Shown here: piece by piece, positions 1-6,446 of the stretch | Layout of the letters: each line of letters begins with the position of its first letter | Numbering within the stretch: position 1 is the stretch's first letter | Assembly (NCBI GenBank): GCA_011620045.1 | Contig: WOZY01000129.1 | Coordinates: forward strand, 1-8,472 | Direction: 5' to 3' | Length of the DNA stretch: 8,472 nucleotides | Source of the DNA: Mesotoga sp. | Lineage (GTDB): Bacteria; Thermotogota; Thermotogae; Petrotogales; Kosmotogaceae | Notes under the pieces: model-generated | The model's input: the letters and a program-made list of their open reading frames with translations, nothing else | Databases searched by the model: none | What the model was told of the DNA's origin: nothing | Made by a program: the position numbers and the translations under genes

Positions 1-200
1 AGTTTGTCAAAAGCGTCACACCTCAGCGTGTGAGAGAACCTCCACAAAGAGAACTCTGGATCCTCTCTCGAGCAGTACTTCCCGGGATCCGTGAAGAGGC
101 ATCCAAGATTGAACTCCTCTCTTTTGTCGGCTTCAAGATCGAGTCCTATCTCTTCCAAAACATCTTTTCCATACATGATATGAGTCCAGAAGCCGGGCAA
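1..200 (-). CDS. Zinc-dependent phospholipase C-like protein, N-terminal part (runs off the window)
   Basis: Only the first 66 codons are present; the 3' end lies beyond base 1. The start is taken as TTG at 200-198, because AAGGAG (210-215) sits 9 nt upstream and the protein then begins LPGFWTHIMYGKDVL, with Met as initiator. This matches the beginning of small bacterial zinc-dependent phospholipase C-like proteins, where a Phe-Trp/Phe-Thr-His motif follows the initiator and a Gly-x-x-x-x-Asp-Pro motif comes later; here GCLFTDPG is at residues 35-42. An ATG at 176-174 would delete the FWTH motif, so it is less likely. In the family the His and Asp residues are candidate metal ligands. No signal peptide is visible, so a cytoplasmic protein is inferred. 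It lies 6 nt behind the rRNA methyltransferase gene and is probably co-transcribed with it. Substrate unknown; the family call rests on a short N-terminal fragment. Confidence 0.6.
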   Translation of the reverse strand, partial: MPGFWTHIMYGKDVLEEIGLDLEADKREEFNLGCLFTDPGKYCSREDPEFSLWRFSHTLRCDAFDK

Positions 201-206
201 AAAAAC

Positions 207-1385
207 TCACTCCTTTGCTACCAAACCCCACAGACACTTCAAATAAAGGCTCTCTGGAACCTCAACAAGCCATGGATGATCAGGCGATTGTAGCGTAACA
301 GCCAGATGCGAAAATGTTATACCGGTACTTTCCGTTGACCTTCTGATGGCCTCAACCAAATGCTCGATAGCAATATTATATGCACAGGTACAGAGCCCCA
401 GGACTCCTCCATCCTTTACAAGCGGAAGCGTACTCTCTACTAGCCTTCTGAAAAGTGAAATTCCATGCGGAAGCTCTCTCTTATGCTTAACAAAGGATGG
501 CGGGTCTACTACTACTATATCAAAATAGTTTTTCATTTCAAATCCAGCAAGGAAGTCAAGAACATCGCTCTGGACCAACTGCAGCCTGTTATCCAGTCTG
601 TTCACTACTGCGTTCATTCTTCCCCGGTCCAGGTCATCGCCGGACTTGTCCACGCAAAATGCCTCGGCGCCTGAATAAGCCATATTAAGCCCGAATCCTC
701 CTGTAAAAGAGAAAAGATCTAGGCCTTTCTCCAGTGAGAGTTCGGCAGTGATTCTCCTGCAGAATGCTCTTGAGTCTCTCTGATCAAAGAAGAACCCTGT
801 CTTCTGGCTGTTCTTCACATCTACGAGGTACTTGATACCTTCTTCCTCGATTTCGACAGAATCAGGTACTTCTCCGAACAGCAAACCTGTGTTTCTCTCT
901 ATTCTGTCTTCCACTCCCATCTCGAAATCACTCCGTTCGTAGATTCCCTTGGGATTCACGAGAGTTCTGAGAAGACCGACTATCATTTCCCTTTTTTTCT
1001 GCATAATCGAGTTTCTGAACTGCACAGCTAGAATCTCTCCGTATCTGTCAACTACCAACCCTGGAAGTCTGTCTCCTTCACCGTGAACGAGTCTGTAGTA
1101 AGGTCTATTGAAAAGCCTTTCTCGCTTTAGGAGAGCTTTTTGCAACAGCCGTCCGAAGAACACTTCTCCAAGCTCTTCGTCTTGATTTGTGAGAACCATT
1201 ATCGCTCGAGTGGAACTCGGATTGAAGAAGCCCTTCCCGAGAAACTCATAGTTCGATGAGAAAATGTTTACTTCGCATACAACATCGGCAGACCCTTCTA
1301 GAGATATGATCTCGTCCTTGAAGATCCATGGGTAAGAATTACGGACCTTTCCTTCCTTTCCCTTTCTGATTCGAGCAATTAGCAT
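207..1385 (-). CDS. rlmI: Class I SAM-dependent rRNA methyltransferase, RlmI family
   Basis: A 392-residue protein of the RlmI/COG1092 family, whose E. coli member makes 5-methylcytosine at position 1962 of 23S rRNA using S-adenosylmethionine. The N-terminal PUA-type RNA-binding domain is seen at about residues 1-75, with the RNSYPWIF motif at 15-22. A linker domain carries GEGDRLPGLVVDRYG (102-116). KTGFFFDQRDSR (195-206) precedes the Rossmann-fold methyltransferase. Motif I is LDLFSFTGGFG (222-232), motif IV is DPPSF (294-298), and CTC (332-334) holds the probable catalytic cysteine. The C-terminal DHPWLVEVPESLYLK segment (369-383) is also typical, and length is normal. The ATG overlaps the ndk stop codon as TGATG, with GAAGG (1395-1399) 9 nt upstream, so translation is probably coupled. 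The exact target base in this organism is inferred from the family. Confidence 0.85.
   Translation of the reverse strand: MLIARIRKGKEGKVRNSYPWIFKDEIISLEGSADVVCEVNIFSSNYEFLGKGFFNPSSTRAIMVLTNQDEELGEVFFGRLLQKALLKRERLFNRPYYRLVHGEGDRLPGLVVDRYGEILAVQFRNSIMQKKREMIVGLLRTLVNPKGIYERSDFEMGVEDRIERNTGLLFGEVPDSVEIEEEGIKYLVDVKNSQKTGFFFDQRDSRAFCRRITAELSLEKGLDLFSFTGGFGLNMAYSGAEAFCVDKSGDDLDRGRMNAVVNRLDNRLQLVQSDVLDFLAGFEMKNYFDIVVVDPPSFVKHKRELPHGISLFRRLVESTLPLVKDGGVLGLCTCAYNIAIEHLVEAIRRSTESTGITFSHLAVTLQSPDHPWLVEVPESLYLKCLWGLVAKE
210..215 (-). promoter_or_regulatory. Ribosome binding site deciding a TTG start
   Basis: AAGGAG on the minus strand, inside the last codons of the rRNA methyltransferase gene and 9 nt before TTG at 200-198. 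It supports the TTG start of the phospholipase-like gene over the ATG eight codons further in. Confidence 0.6.
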
Positions 1386-1828
1386 CAGAACTGGCCTTCG
1401 TTCAAGAGTGAATAGTCATTTATCTCGGTTTCTTCAAAGAATATTCTGGTTTCGCGGTTTGAGCTCTCAATACTGTCCGATGCGTGTATCAAGTTTTTCC
1501 TTATTGACACGCCGAACCGACCTCGTATGCTTCCAGGATCGGCTTCCAGCGGGTCGGTCTTGCCGACTAGAATTCTCAGCCTTTGAACGGCGTTCTCACC
1601 TTCGAGTACCATGGCCACGACTGGTCCCGATTGTATGAAAGCCAGCAAAGGTTCGTAGAAGTCTTTTCCCGCATGTTCCCTGTACAGTTCTCTCGCCATG
1701 GATTCAGAGATCGTTATCATCTTAAGAGCGACGATTTTCAGGCCCTTCTCTTCGATTCTTCTGATTATTTCTCCTATAAGGCCTCTCTGTATAGAGTTTG
1801 GTTTTAGATAAGCGAATGTTTTCTCCAA
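1385..1828 (-). CDS. ndk: Nucleoside diphosphate kinase
   Basis: A 147-residue protein, the usual family length. It moves the gamma-phosphate of ATP to nucleoside diphosphates through a phosphohistidine intermediate, supplying NTPs and dNTPs in the cytoplasm. All expected active-site residues are present at family spacing: Lys9, Tyr49, Arg85, Thr91, Arg102, Asn112, catalytic His115, Ser117 and Glu126. The motif around the catalytic His reads NLIHASDS rather than the commoner NxxHGSDS, so the glycine after His is Ala116; the N-terminal motif is KPNSIQRG rather than KPDxxQRG. The start is a TTG at 1828-1826 with GGAGG (1837-1841) 8 nt upstream. It is the first gene of the leftward unit, transcribed away from holB, and overlaps rlmI by one base. 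Confidence 0.95.
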   Translation of the reverse strand: MEKTFAYLKPNSIQRGLIGEIIRRIEEKGLKIVALKMITISESMARELYREHAGKDFYEPLLAFIQSGPVVAMVLEGENAVQRLRILVGKTDPLEADPGSIRGRFGVSIRKNLIHASDSIESSNRETRIFFEETEINDYSLLNEGQF

Positions 1829-1836
1829 AATACTTC

Positions 1837-1841
1837 CCTCC
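1837..1841 (-). promoter_or_regulatory. Ribosome binding site for ndk (TTG start)
   Basis: GGAGG on the minus strand, 8 nt before the TTG at 1828-1826. It is a strong consensus site and makes the TTG start convincing; no ATG or GTG lies at the beginning of the conserved ndk reading frame. Confidence 0.75.
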
Positions 1842-1860
1842 GGTCAAATTCTGTATTCAT

Positions 1861-1869
1861 TGATATAAT
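1861..1869 (+). promoter_or_regulatory. Extended -10 promoter for the holB operon
   Basis: TGATATAAT is a perfect extended -10 element (TG-n-TATAAT, hexamer at 1864-1869). No good -35 hexamer is seen 16-18 bp upstream, which is common for extended -10 promoters. Six bases (1870-1875) separate the hexamer from the A of the holB ATG, so transcription would start at or next to base 1876 and the mRNA would have essentially no leader. It is the only clear promoter seen for the seven-gene rightward unit. Confidence 0.6.
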
Positions 1870-1889
1870 TAAAACATGGAGTGGTTCAA
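1862..1889 (-). promoter_or_regulatory. Possible divergent promoter for ndk
   Basis: On the minus strand TTGAAC (1884-1889) is followed after 16 bp by TATATC (1862-1867). The -35 would lie inside the first codons of holB, and the -10 would overlap the holB extended -10 element, so RNA polymerase could not occupy both at once. Both hexamers are imperfect, so this is only a candidate. Confidence 0.3.
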
Positions 1890-2904
1890 TGGAGTAGCAA
1901 ACGAAAGACTTTCCCGGTTCTTGGCCTGCGGCTCGGGAAAAAGTGTGACTTTGGTGGGCAGAGATAGTGAGTACTTGAGGGCTTCGGCTATCTCAACAAT
2001 AGAGGCTGATCCGAAATGGAATAGAAAAAGATATATTGAAGACTTTCTCCTAATAGAGCCTGAAAACGGAAACATAGGCATCGACAGGATTAGAGACATA
2101 GAAGAAATGATGCTTCATAAACCTGCAATAGGCATGAGAAAATTCGTGTTGATTCATCAGTGCGAGAAAATGACTGATGAGAGCGCAAATGCTTTCCTGA
2201 AAGTTCTTGAAGAGCCTCCAGATTTCGCGACTCTCATAATGACCACATCTTCATGGCAATCGCTTCTGCCTACAGTGAGAAGTAGAACTATTTCGATTGT
2301 AATGGATATTCCTGAAGAGCTTATGAACAAACTCAAGTCGGATTATGGAGAGCGAGTTTCCGGTATATATGCTGCTGCTCGGCAGAACTTCACGGTGCTC
2401 CGGTTCTTTCTGGAGCAGGATCCGGAATCCGTACAGTACGAGTCTCTTGAAGTGCCTTCCGATCTTGAAGGACTGACACAGTTGATTAGAGAAAGTGTTA
2501 ATGAAGATCCTATAGATCTCGTGAGGCGAAGAAGGGCGTTTGCAGCGCTTTGCAAGAGTTTTGTGGATTCCAGAAGTTTTTTTTCGACCTTCAGGGAGGT
2601 CTCTCCCACTTTTGCCGGGCAGGGCTCATTTGAAAGGGCGCGTGAACTTGTCGAAGTCTCTAGAAGCCTCCTGAAAGACGTTGTGATTCTTTCGGCCGAT
2701 ACTCACAATGACTCGCTTATGAACATCGATCTGTTAGAATGGCTAGTGAACTTCAAGCCGGGAAAGGAAATCCTGGAAGATTTTATGTGGTGCGACAGGT
2801 TTCTTAGACAGCGAACTTCATCACTCAGCGCAACTCTTGTTTCTTTTAGAGCTTTGCATTCGCTTTCCAGAAGCCTGGCAAGAAGAGAAAACGGAGGTTA
2901 TTGA
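1876..2904 (+). CDS. holB: DNA polymerase III delta' subunit (clamp loader)
   Basis: A 342-residue clamp-loader ATPase-like protein. Delta' is a structural subunit of the complex that loads the sliding beta clamp onto DNA. The core is clear: NIGIDRIRDIEEMM (66-79), KFVLIHQCEKMTDESANAFLKVLEEPP (89-115; Walker B-like region, loop and helix) and LLPTVRSRT (130-138), matching the family's LLPTIRSRC. The position where a P-loop should follow the first strand reads VGRDSEYLRAS, so ATP binding there is unlikely, as in E. coli delta'. The zinc-binding cysteine cluster of many clamp-loader subunits is absent. The remaining 200 residues are divergent. The ATG has no Shine-Dalgarno sequence; the promoter just upstream implies a leaderless message. 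The neighbour ricT, 1 nt downstream, repeats the Bacillus holB-yaaT order and supports the call. Confidence 0.85.
   Translation: MEWFNGVANERLSRFLACGSGKSVTLVGRDSEYLRASAISTIEADPKWNRKRYIEDFLLIEPENGNIGIDRIRDIEEMMLHKPAIGMRKFVLIHQCEKMTDESANAFLKVLEEPPDFATLIMTTSSWQSLLPTVRSRTISIVMDIPEELMNKLKSDYGERVSGIYAAARQNFTVLRFFLEQDPESVQYESLEVPSDLEGLTQLIRESVNEDPIDLVRRRRAFAALCKSFVDSRSFFSTFREVSPTFAGQGSFERARELVEVSRSLLKDVVILSADTHNDSLMNIDLLEWLVNFKPGKEILEDFMWCDRFLRQRTSSLSATLVSFRALHSLSRSLARRENGGY
2893..2897 (+). promoter_or_regulatory. Ribosome binding site deciding the ricT start
   Basis: GGAGG lies within the last holB codons, 8 nt before ATG at 2906. It fixes the ricT start at 2906 rather than at an in-frame upstream start at 2837, which would add 23 unconserved residues inside holB. 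Confidence 0.8.
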
Positions 2905-2905
2905 G

Positions 2906-3790
2906 ATGCCTGAGATATATGGAACGGTCTATGGAATCGAATTCCACTCAGTGGGGAAGCTGTATCAGTACACTTCCAGCGAGCAGTTGCTGAAGCAAGG
3001 TGACTATGTGCTTGCAATGAGTGAGTTTGGATTGGATGTTGGAAAGGTCATGTATGGACCGGTTGAAATTTGCATAGATGACACTAAGGAAGAGCTTAAA
3101 CCGATTGTCAGAGTAATGACCGACGAAGACTGGGAAACGTACGCTAAGAACAAAGGAGAAGCAGAGGCCGCAATGAAGACCTGCCAGGAACTGATAAAGA
3201 AGCACTCTCTTCCCATGCGGCTTCTTGAAGCGAGATACATGTTTGATCGATCGAGAATCGTCTTCTACTTCGGTGCCGACAGCAGGGTCGACTTCAGGGA
3301 GTTGGTCAAGGATCTTGCGAGAGCTTTCAGGACGAGAATCGAGCTCAGACAGGTTGGAATTCGAGACGAGGTTAAGATGACCGGCAGTCTTGGACTGTGT
3401 GGAATGACGGCCTGCTGCGTTCGCTTTCTAAGGCAGTTTGAAAGCATAACGCTGAAGCATGCTAAGAAGCAGCAGTTGTTGATCAACCCGGCAAAGATAT
3501 CCGGAAGGTGCGGAAGACTTCTCTGCTGCCTTTCCTATGAACAAGAGCTTTATGAAAACGAGCTTCTGGATATTCCTGATGAGGGTTCTCTTGTAGATTA
3601 TGAAGGCAAGACCTGTAAGGTTTTAACTGTAAACATTTTCATGAAGGTTATTACTCTGGTTGCAGATGACGGGCAGATGCTGAAGGTTCAGTTCGATGAT
3701 TTCAGAAAGAGCCAGAGATCGATCATACAGGACACAAATCCAGATGAACTAATAAAGAATAGAGACGAAGACATTTCGATTGACGACTAA
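2906..3790 (+). CDS. ricT: PSP1 domain protein, RicT/YaaT family
   Basis: A 294-residue protein of the PSP1 C-terminal-domain family. B. subtilis RicT (YaaT) joins RicA and RicF in the Y-complex, which binds iron-sulfur clusters and assists RNase Y-dependent mRNA maturation and developmental phosphorelays. Visible landmarks are the N-terminal region (1-70); a charged helical stretch at about 71-100; the PSP1 core (about 105-190); and the cysteine motifs LCGMTACC (164-171) and GRCGRLLCC (200-208). Cys165, Cys170, Cys171, Cys202, Cys207 and Cys208 are candidate Fe-S ligands. NPAKISGRCGR (194-204) is the family hallmark. The acidic C-terminal tail (about 275-294) is probably disordered. It starts 1 nt after holB ends. 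Whether RicA/RicF partners exist in this genome cannot be seen here. Confidence 0.88.
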   Translation: MPEIYGTVYGIEFHSVGKLYQYTSSEQLLKQGDYVLAMSEFGLDVGKVMYGPVEICIDDTKEELKPIVRVMTDEDWETYAKNKGEAEAAMKTCQELIKKHSLPMRLLEARYMFDRSRIVFYFGADSRVDFRELVKDLARAFRTRIELRQVGIRDEVKMTGSLGLCGMTACCVRFLRQFESITLKHAKKQQLLINPAKISGRCGRLLCCLSYEQELYENELLDIPDEGSLVDYEGKTCKVLTVNIFMKVITLVADDGQMLKVQFDDFRKSQRSIIQDTNPDELIKNRDEDISIDD

Positions 3791-3799
3791 AGGATGAAT

Positions 3800-3804
3800 G
3801 GAGG
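3800..3804 (+). promoter_or_regulatory. Ribosome binding site deciding the transketolase start
   Basis: GGAGG in the 20-nt ricT-transketolase gap, 6 nt before ATG at 3811. An in-frame TTG at 3805 touches the site directly and could not be used with it, so 3811 is the start. Confidence 0.8.
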
Positions 3805-3810
3805 TTGGAT

Positions 3811-5709
3811 ATGGCGCGTTTACTCACGAAAGCTGAATTGAAAAGACTTGAAGATCTTGGAAGAATATGTAGGGGTGACATAATAAAAATGACTACTGTT
3901 GCCAATTCTGGTCATCCAGGCGGTTCAATGTCATCCATAGACATCTTTCTTTCCGTATACGATTTCGCGAAGAACGATCCAAGGAATCCCTTTGATCCGG
4001 AGCGCGACAGGGTTATTGTTAGCCACGGCCACACATCGCCAGGTGTCTACGCAACGCTAGGAAGGCTTGGTTTCGTTGATATCGACGAAGTCATTTGCGG
4101 TTTTAGACATCCAGGTTCCATATTCGAAGGTCACATCACAAGAGGGATTCCGGGTGTAGAATGGACGACCGGGAATCTTGGACAGGGGCTTTCAGTGGGA
4201 GTTGGTATGGCTCTTGCTTCAAAAATCAGCGGAAAGAATTACAGGGTCCTTGTCGCAATGAGCGATGCGGAACAGGCCAAGGGCCAGGTGGCGGAAGCAA
4301 GAAGGACTGCAAAGAAGTACGGGCTTGATAACCTCGTCGTCGTTATTGATTACAATGACGCTCAGATTTCTGGAAATGCGCACGATATAATGTTCGTGGA
4401 TATAAAGGCTAATTATCTAGCAGATGGCTGGAAGGTTATTGAAGTCGACGGCCACGACTACTCTGAGCTGAACAAGGCACTTGTAGAAGCGTATGAGTCG
4501 AAAACTCCCGTCGCGATAATCGGTAAGACCGTAATGGGAAAGGGAGTTTCGTTCATGGAGGGTGATGTTTCCTATCACGGAAAGCCTTTGGATATGGAGA
4601 AGGCTGCCTCTGCTCTTTCCGAACTAAAGCTTGAAAACGACATTGACAGATTTGTTGAGATGAGAAAGAGGCTTCCCTCGTATCATGAACCAGTTCACCT
4701 TGAGGACGAAGAGATAAGACCGATAATTGGAGTCCCCTTTGTGTATCCCGTTGAAAAGAAGAGCGATAACAGATCGGCCTTCGGGAAGGCTCTTGCAGAT
4801 ATCGGAAAGCTCAACAAAGGTAAGCTCCCAGTGATGGTTGTAGATTGTGATCTAAAACCGTCTACGAAGGTAAATGAATTCGAGAAGATCTGGCCCGAGA
4901 ACTTCATACAAATTGGTGTTCAGGAACACAATGCCGCAACTGTCGCAGGGGCCGCATCGGTGTGTGGTGTGCTGGCTTTCTTTGCCGACTTCGGAGTTTT
5001 CGGCATCGACGAAACCTATAACCAGCAGCGACTAAACGATATAAACAAGGCAAACGTAAAGGTCGGAGTAACTCACGTTGGAATCGACGTGGGTGAAGAT
5101 GGGAAGACTCACCATTGTTTAGATTACATTGGTGCCCTGAGAAACTTTTTCGGTTTCAAACTGATAGTACCTGCCGATCCAAACCAGACAGATAGAGCAG
5201 TCAGATTCATGAGCAGAGCCGACGGGAATTTCGTCATTGCGATGGGAAGATCTACTATGAATCCAATTGCAGACGAGGAAGGAAAACCTTTCTTTGGGGA
5301 AGGTTATGAGTTTGAATATGGAAAGGTAGATGTTGTGAGGAAGGGAAAGGAAGTCACGCTTGTTACCACGGGTCAGGTCACTCATCAAGCAGTTAGGGCA
5401 GCAGACGAACTGAGATCTCAAGGGATAGAAGTAACCGTTCTTAACGTTAGTTGTCCTCTTGGGGCAGACTTCGATAGCGTTAAGGAACACCTCTCTTCTA
5501 CAGTTATCTCTCTCGAAGACCACAATGTTAATAGTGGTCTGGGGTCCATCCTCTCCGACTATCTAGTCCAATCTCGAATAACGCCGAAGACTTTCGAAAA
5601 GATAGGCGTCGACAGGTATATGTTCTCCGGAGACAACGAATTGCTCTATGACCTTTCGGGTCTTTCGAGCAAGAGCATAGTAGAAAGGGTCAGGGGTATT
5701 ATCCAATAA
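3811..5709 (+). CDS. tkt: Transketolase (full length, single chain)
   Basis: A 632-residue transketolase with both halves joined. It moves two-carbon ketol units between sugar phosphates in the non-oxidative pentose phosphate pathway, using thiamine diphosphate (ThDP) and a divalent metal. The N-terminal ThDP domain shows GHPGGS (34-39), SHGHTSPG (71-78), TTGNLGQG (119-126) and a metal/cofactor motif from SDAEQ (151-155) to Asn182. The pyrimidine-binding half begins near 316; it carries GVQEHNAATVAGA (369-381) with the catalytic Glu372, and GEDGKTHH (428-435). The C-terminal domain is about 500-632. Most family members have Gly-Asp-Gly where this one has Ser151-Asp152-Ala153; the metal-binding Asp is kept. 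The second half resembles a clade I recall from spirochaetes, clostridia and Thermotogota. Its stop overlaps the rnc start as TAATG. Related ThDP enzymes of unknown sugar specificity are the main alternative. Confidence 0.85.
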   Translation: MARLLTKAELKRLEDLGRICRGDIIKMTTVANSGHPGGSMSSIDIFLSVYDFAKNDPRNPFDPERDRVIVSHGHTSPGVYATLGRLGFVDIDEVICGFRHPGSIFEGHITRGIPGVEWTTGNLGQGLSVGVGMALASKISGKNYRVLVAMSDAEQAKGQVAEARRTAKKYGLDNLVVVIDYNDAQISGNAHDIMFVDIKANYLADGWKVIEVDGHDYSELNKALVEAYESKTPVAIIGKTVMGKGVSFMEGDVSYHGKPLDMEKAASALSELKLENDIDRFVEMRKRLPSYHEPVHLEDEEIRPIIGVPFVYPVEKKSDNRSAFGKALADIGKLNKGKLPVMVVDCDLKPSTKVNEFEKIWPENFIQIGVQEHNAATVAGAASVCGVLAFFADFGVFGIDETYNQQRLNDINKANVKVGVTHVGIDVGEDGKTHHCLDYIGALRNFFGFKLIVPADPNQTDRAVRFMSRADGNFVIAMGRSTMNPIADEEGKPFFGEGYEFEYGKVDVVRKGKEVTLVTTGQVTHQAVRAADELRSQGIEVTVLNVSCPLGADFDSVKEHLSSTVISLEDHNVNSGLGSILSDYLVQSRITPKTFEKIGVDRYMFSGDNELLYDLSGLSSKSIVERVRGIIQ

Positions 5710-6446
5710 TGCTAAGTCTAGAAGAAGAAAAGTTGGTCGATGAGTTTTGCAGAATAAACGAAATAGAAGCGGACAGAGAGCTCGTTTTTAGAGCTCTCTG
5801 TCATTCCTCTTTCACCAATGAACTTGCCCAGAACGGAGAAAGGCTTCTCGAGTCCAACGAAAGAATGGAATTTCTGGGAGACGCCGTTCTTGAATTGTCT
5901 CTTGCCAGAACCCTATTCAGCAATTACTTCCTGAGTGAAGGCGATATGTCGAAAGTCAGAGCTATGGTGGGAAGCGAGAAGGTCCTTTCTTGCGTTGCCA
6001 GATCAATGAGAATCGGAGATTATATCTTTCTTGGCAAAGGAGAGAGGCAGAGCGGAGGATCGGAAAGAGATTCGATTCTTGCAGATGCCTTCGAAGCTGT
6101 TCTGGCAGCAATCTTTTTGACGGGCGGTCTTGACATCTCAGTTGAATTTGTTCAATCAAAGCTTTCAGACTATATTGAGAAAGCAGTTGGAGGAAACCTG
6201 ATTCTCGATTACAAGACTTCCCTTCAGGAACTCACGCAGGCTCGCTTCAGTTCAAGACCTGTATATGAGACAATTCTCGATGAAGGTCCACCACAGGATA
6301 AGTGGTTCAAGGTTGGAGTATTCCTGGAAGGGAGAATTGTTGGTGAAGGCGAAGGGCGAACAAAAAAGGCAGCAGAGCAACTGGCCGCGAAGCATGCTCT
6401 GCAAACCCTCAATGAAAGCGTGAATAGTGCAGGTGCTGAACAGTGA
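5709..6446 (+). CDS. rnc: Ribonuclease III
   Basis: A 245-residue RNase III, which cuts double-stranded RNA in rRNA precursors, mRNAs and antisense duplexes; it acts as a dimer with Mg2+. The endonuclease domain (about 1-160) has the signature NERMEFLGDAVLEL (50-63), with acidic residues Glu54 and Asp58, and DAFEAVLAAIFL (126-137), with Asp126 and Glu129. The double-stranded RNA-binding domain is about 167-236, from DYKTSLQELTQ to the KKAAEQLAAKHAL helix (219-231). Length is normal. The ATG overlaps the transketolase stop (TAATG) and no strong Shine-Dalgarno site precedes it, so translation is probably coupled. A perfect 12-bp inverted repeat lies at codons 22-32 and could be a target of the enzyme itself. 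The gene overlaps prmA by 4 nt. Confidence 0.96.
   Translation: MLSLEEEKLVDEFCRINEIEADRELVFRALCHSSFTNELAQNGERLLESNERMEFLGDAVLELSLARTLFSNYFLSEGDMSKVRAMVGSEKVLSCVARSMRIGDYIFLGKGERQSGGSERDSILADAFEAVLAAIFLTGGLDISVEFVQSKLSDYIEKAVGGNLILDYKTSLQELTQARFSSRPVYETILDEGPPQDKWFKVGVFLEGRIVGEGEGRTKKAAEQLAAKHALQTLNESVNSAGAEQ
5772..5802 (+). other. Perfect 12-bp hairpin inside the rnc coding sequence
   Basis: GACAGAGAGCTC (5772-5783) and its exact complement GAGCTCTCTGTC (5791-5802) flank a 7-nt loop, GTTTTTA. In the mRNA this forms a 12-bp stem with no mismatch, starting 63 nt after the rnc ATG. It is not followed by a U-run, so it is not a terminator. The right arm encodes part of the conserved RALCHSS motif, while the left arm encodes Asp-Arg-Glu-Leu in a part of the protein that varies between family members. 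A role in RNase III autocontrol is inference. Confidence 0.7.

Noticed and set aside
16..33. Inverted repeat TCACAC / GTGTGA near the left end
   Set aside because: Six base pairs within a coding region and no U-run on either strand; too weak to call a terminator or operator.
30..293. 87-codon open frame on the plus strand at the left end
   Set aside because: It lies opposite the phospholipase-like gene and the end of rlmI, both of which have clear family motifs.
1930..1944. GSGKS string in HolB (residues 19-23) resembling a Walker A P-loop
   Set aside because: It lies before the first beta strand (SVTLVG), not after it, and lacks the rest of the GxxxxGK(S/T) pattern; the place where the P-loop belongs reads VGRDSEYLRAS.
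2837..2905. Longer start for RicT at 2837
   Set aside because: It would overlap holB by 68 nt and add a segment without family resemblance; ATG at 2906 has GGAGG at ideal spacing.
3805..3810. TTG start for transketolase two codons upstream
   Set aside because: It directly abuts the GGAGG site with no spacer; ATG at 3811 is correctly spaced.
3791..3810. Possible internal promoter or terminator in the ricT-transketolase gap
   Set aside because: The 20 nt contain only the ribosome binding site; no stem-loop or promoter elements are visible.
5119..5523. 134-codon open frame on the minus strand
   Set aside because: It lies entirely opposite the transketolase coding sequence, its translation has no recognisable motif, and no ribosome binding context was seen; it is a shadow frame.
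5517..5540. Inverted repeat AGACCAC / GTGGTCT with a 10-nt loop in the transketolase gene
   Set aside because: Only 7 bp with a long loop, in a segment coding for a conserved protein motif (EDHNVNSGLG), so it is readily explained by the protein and chance.
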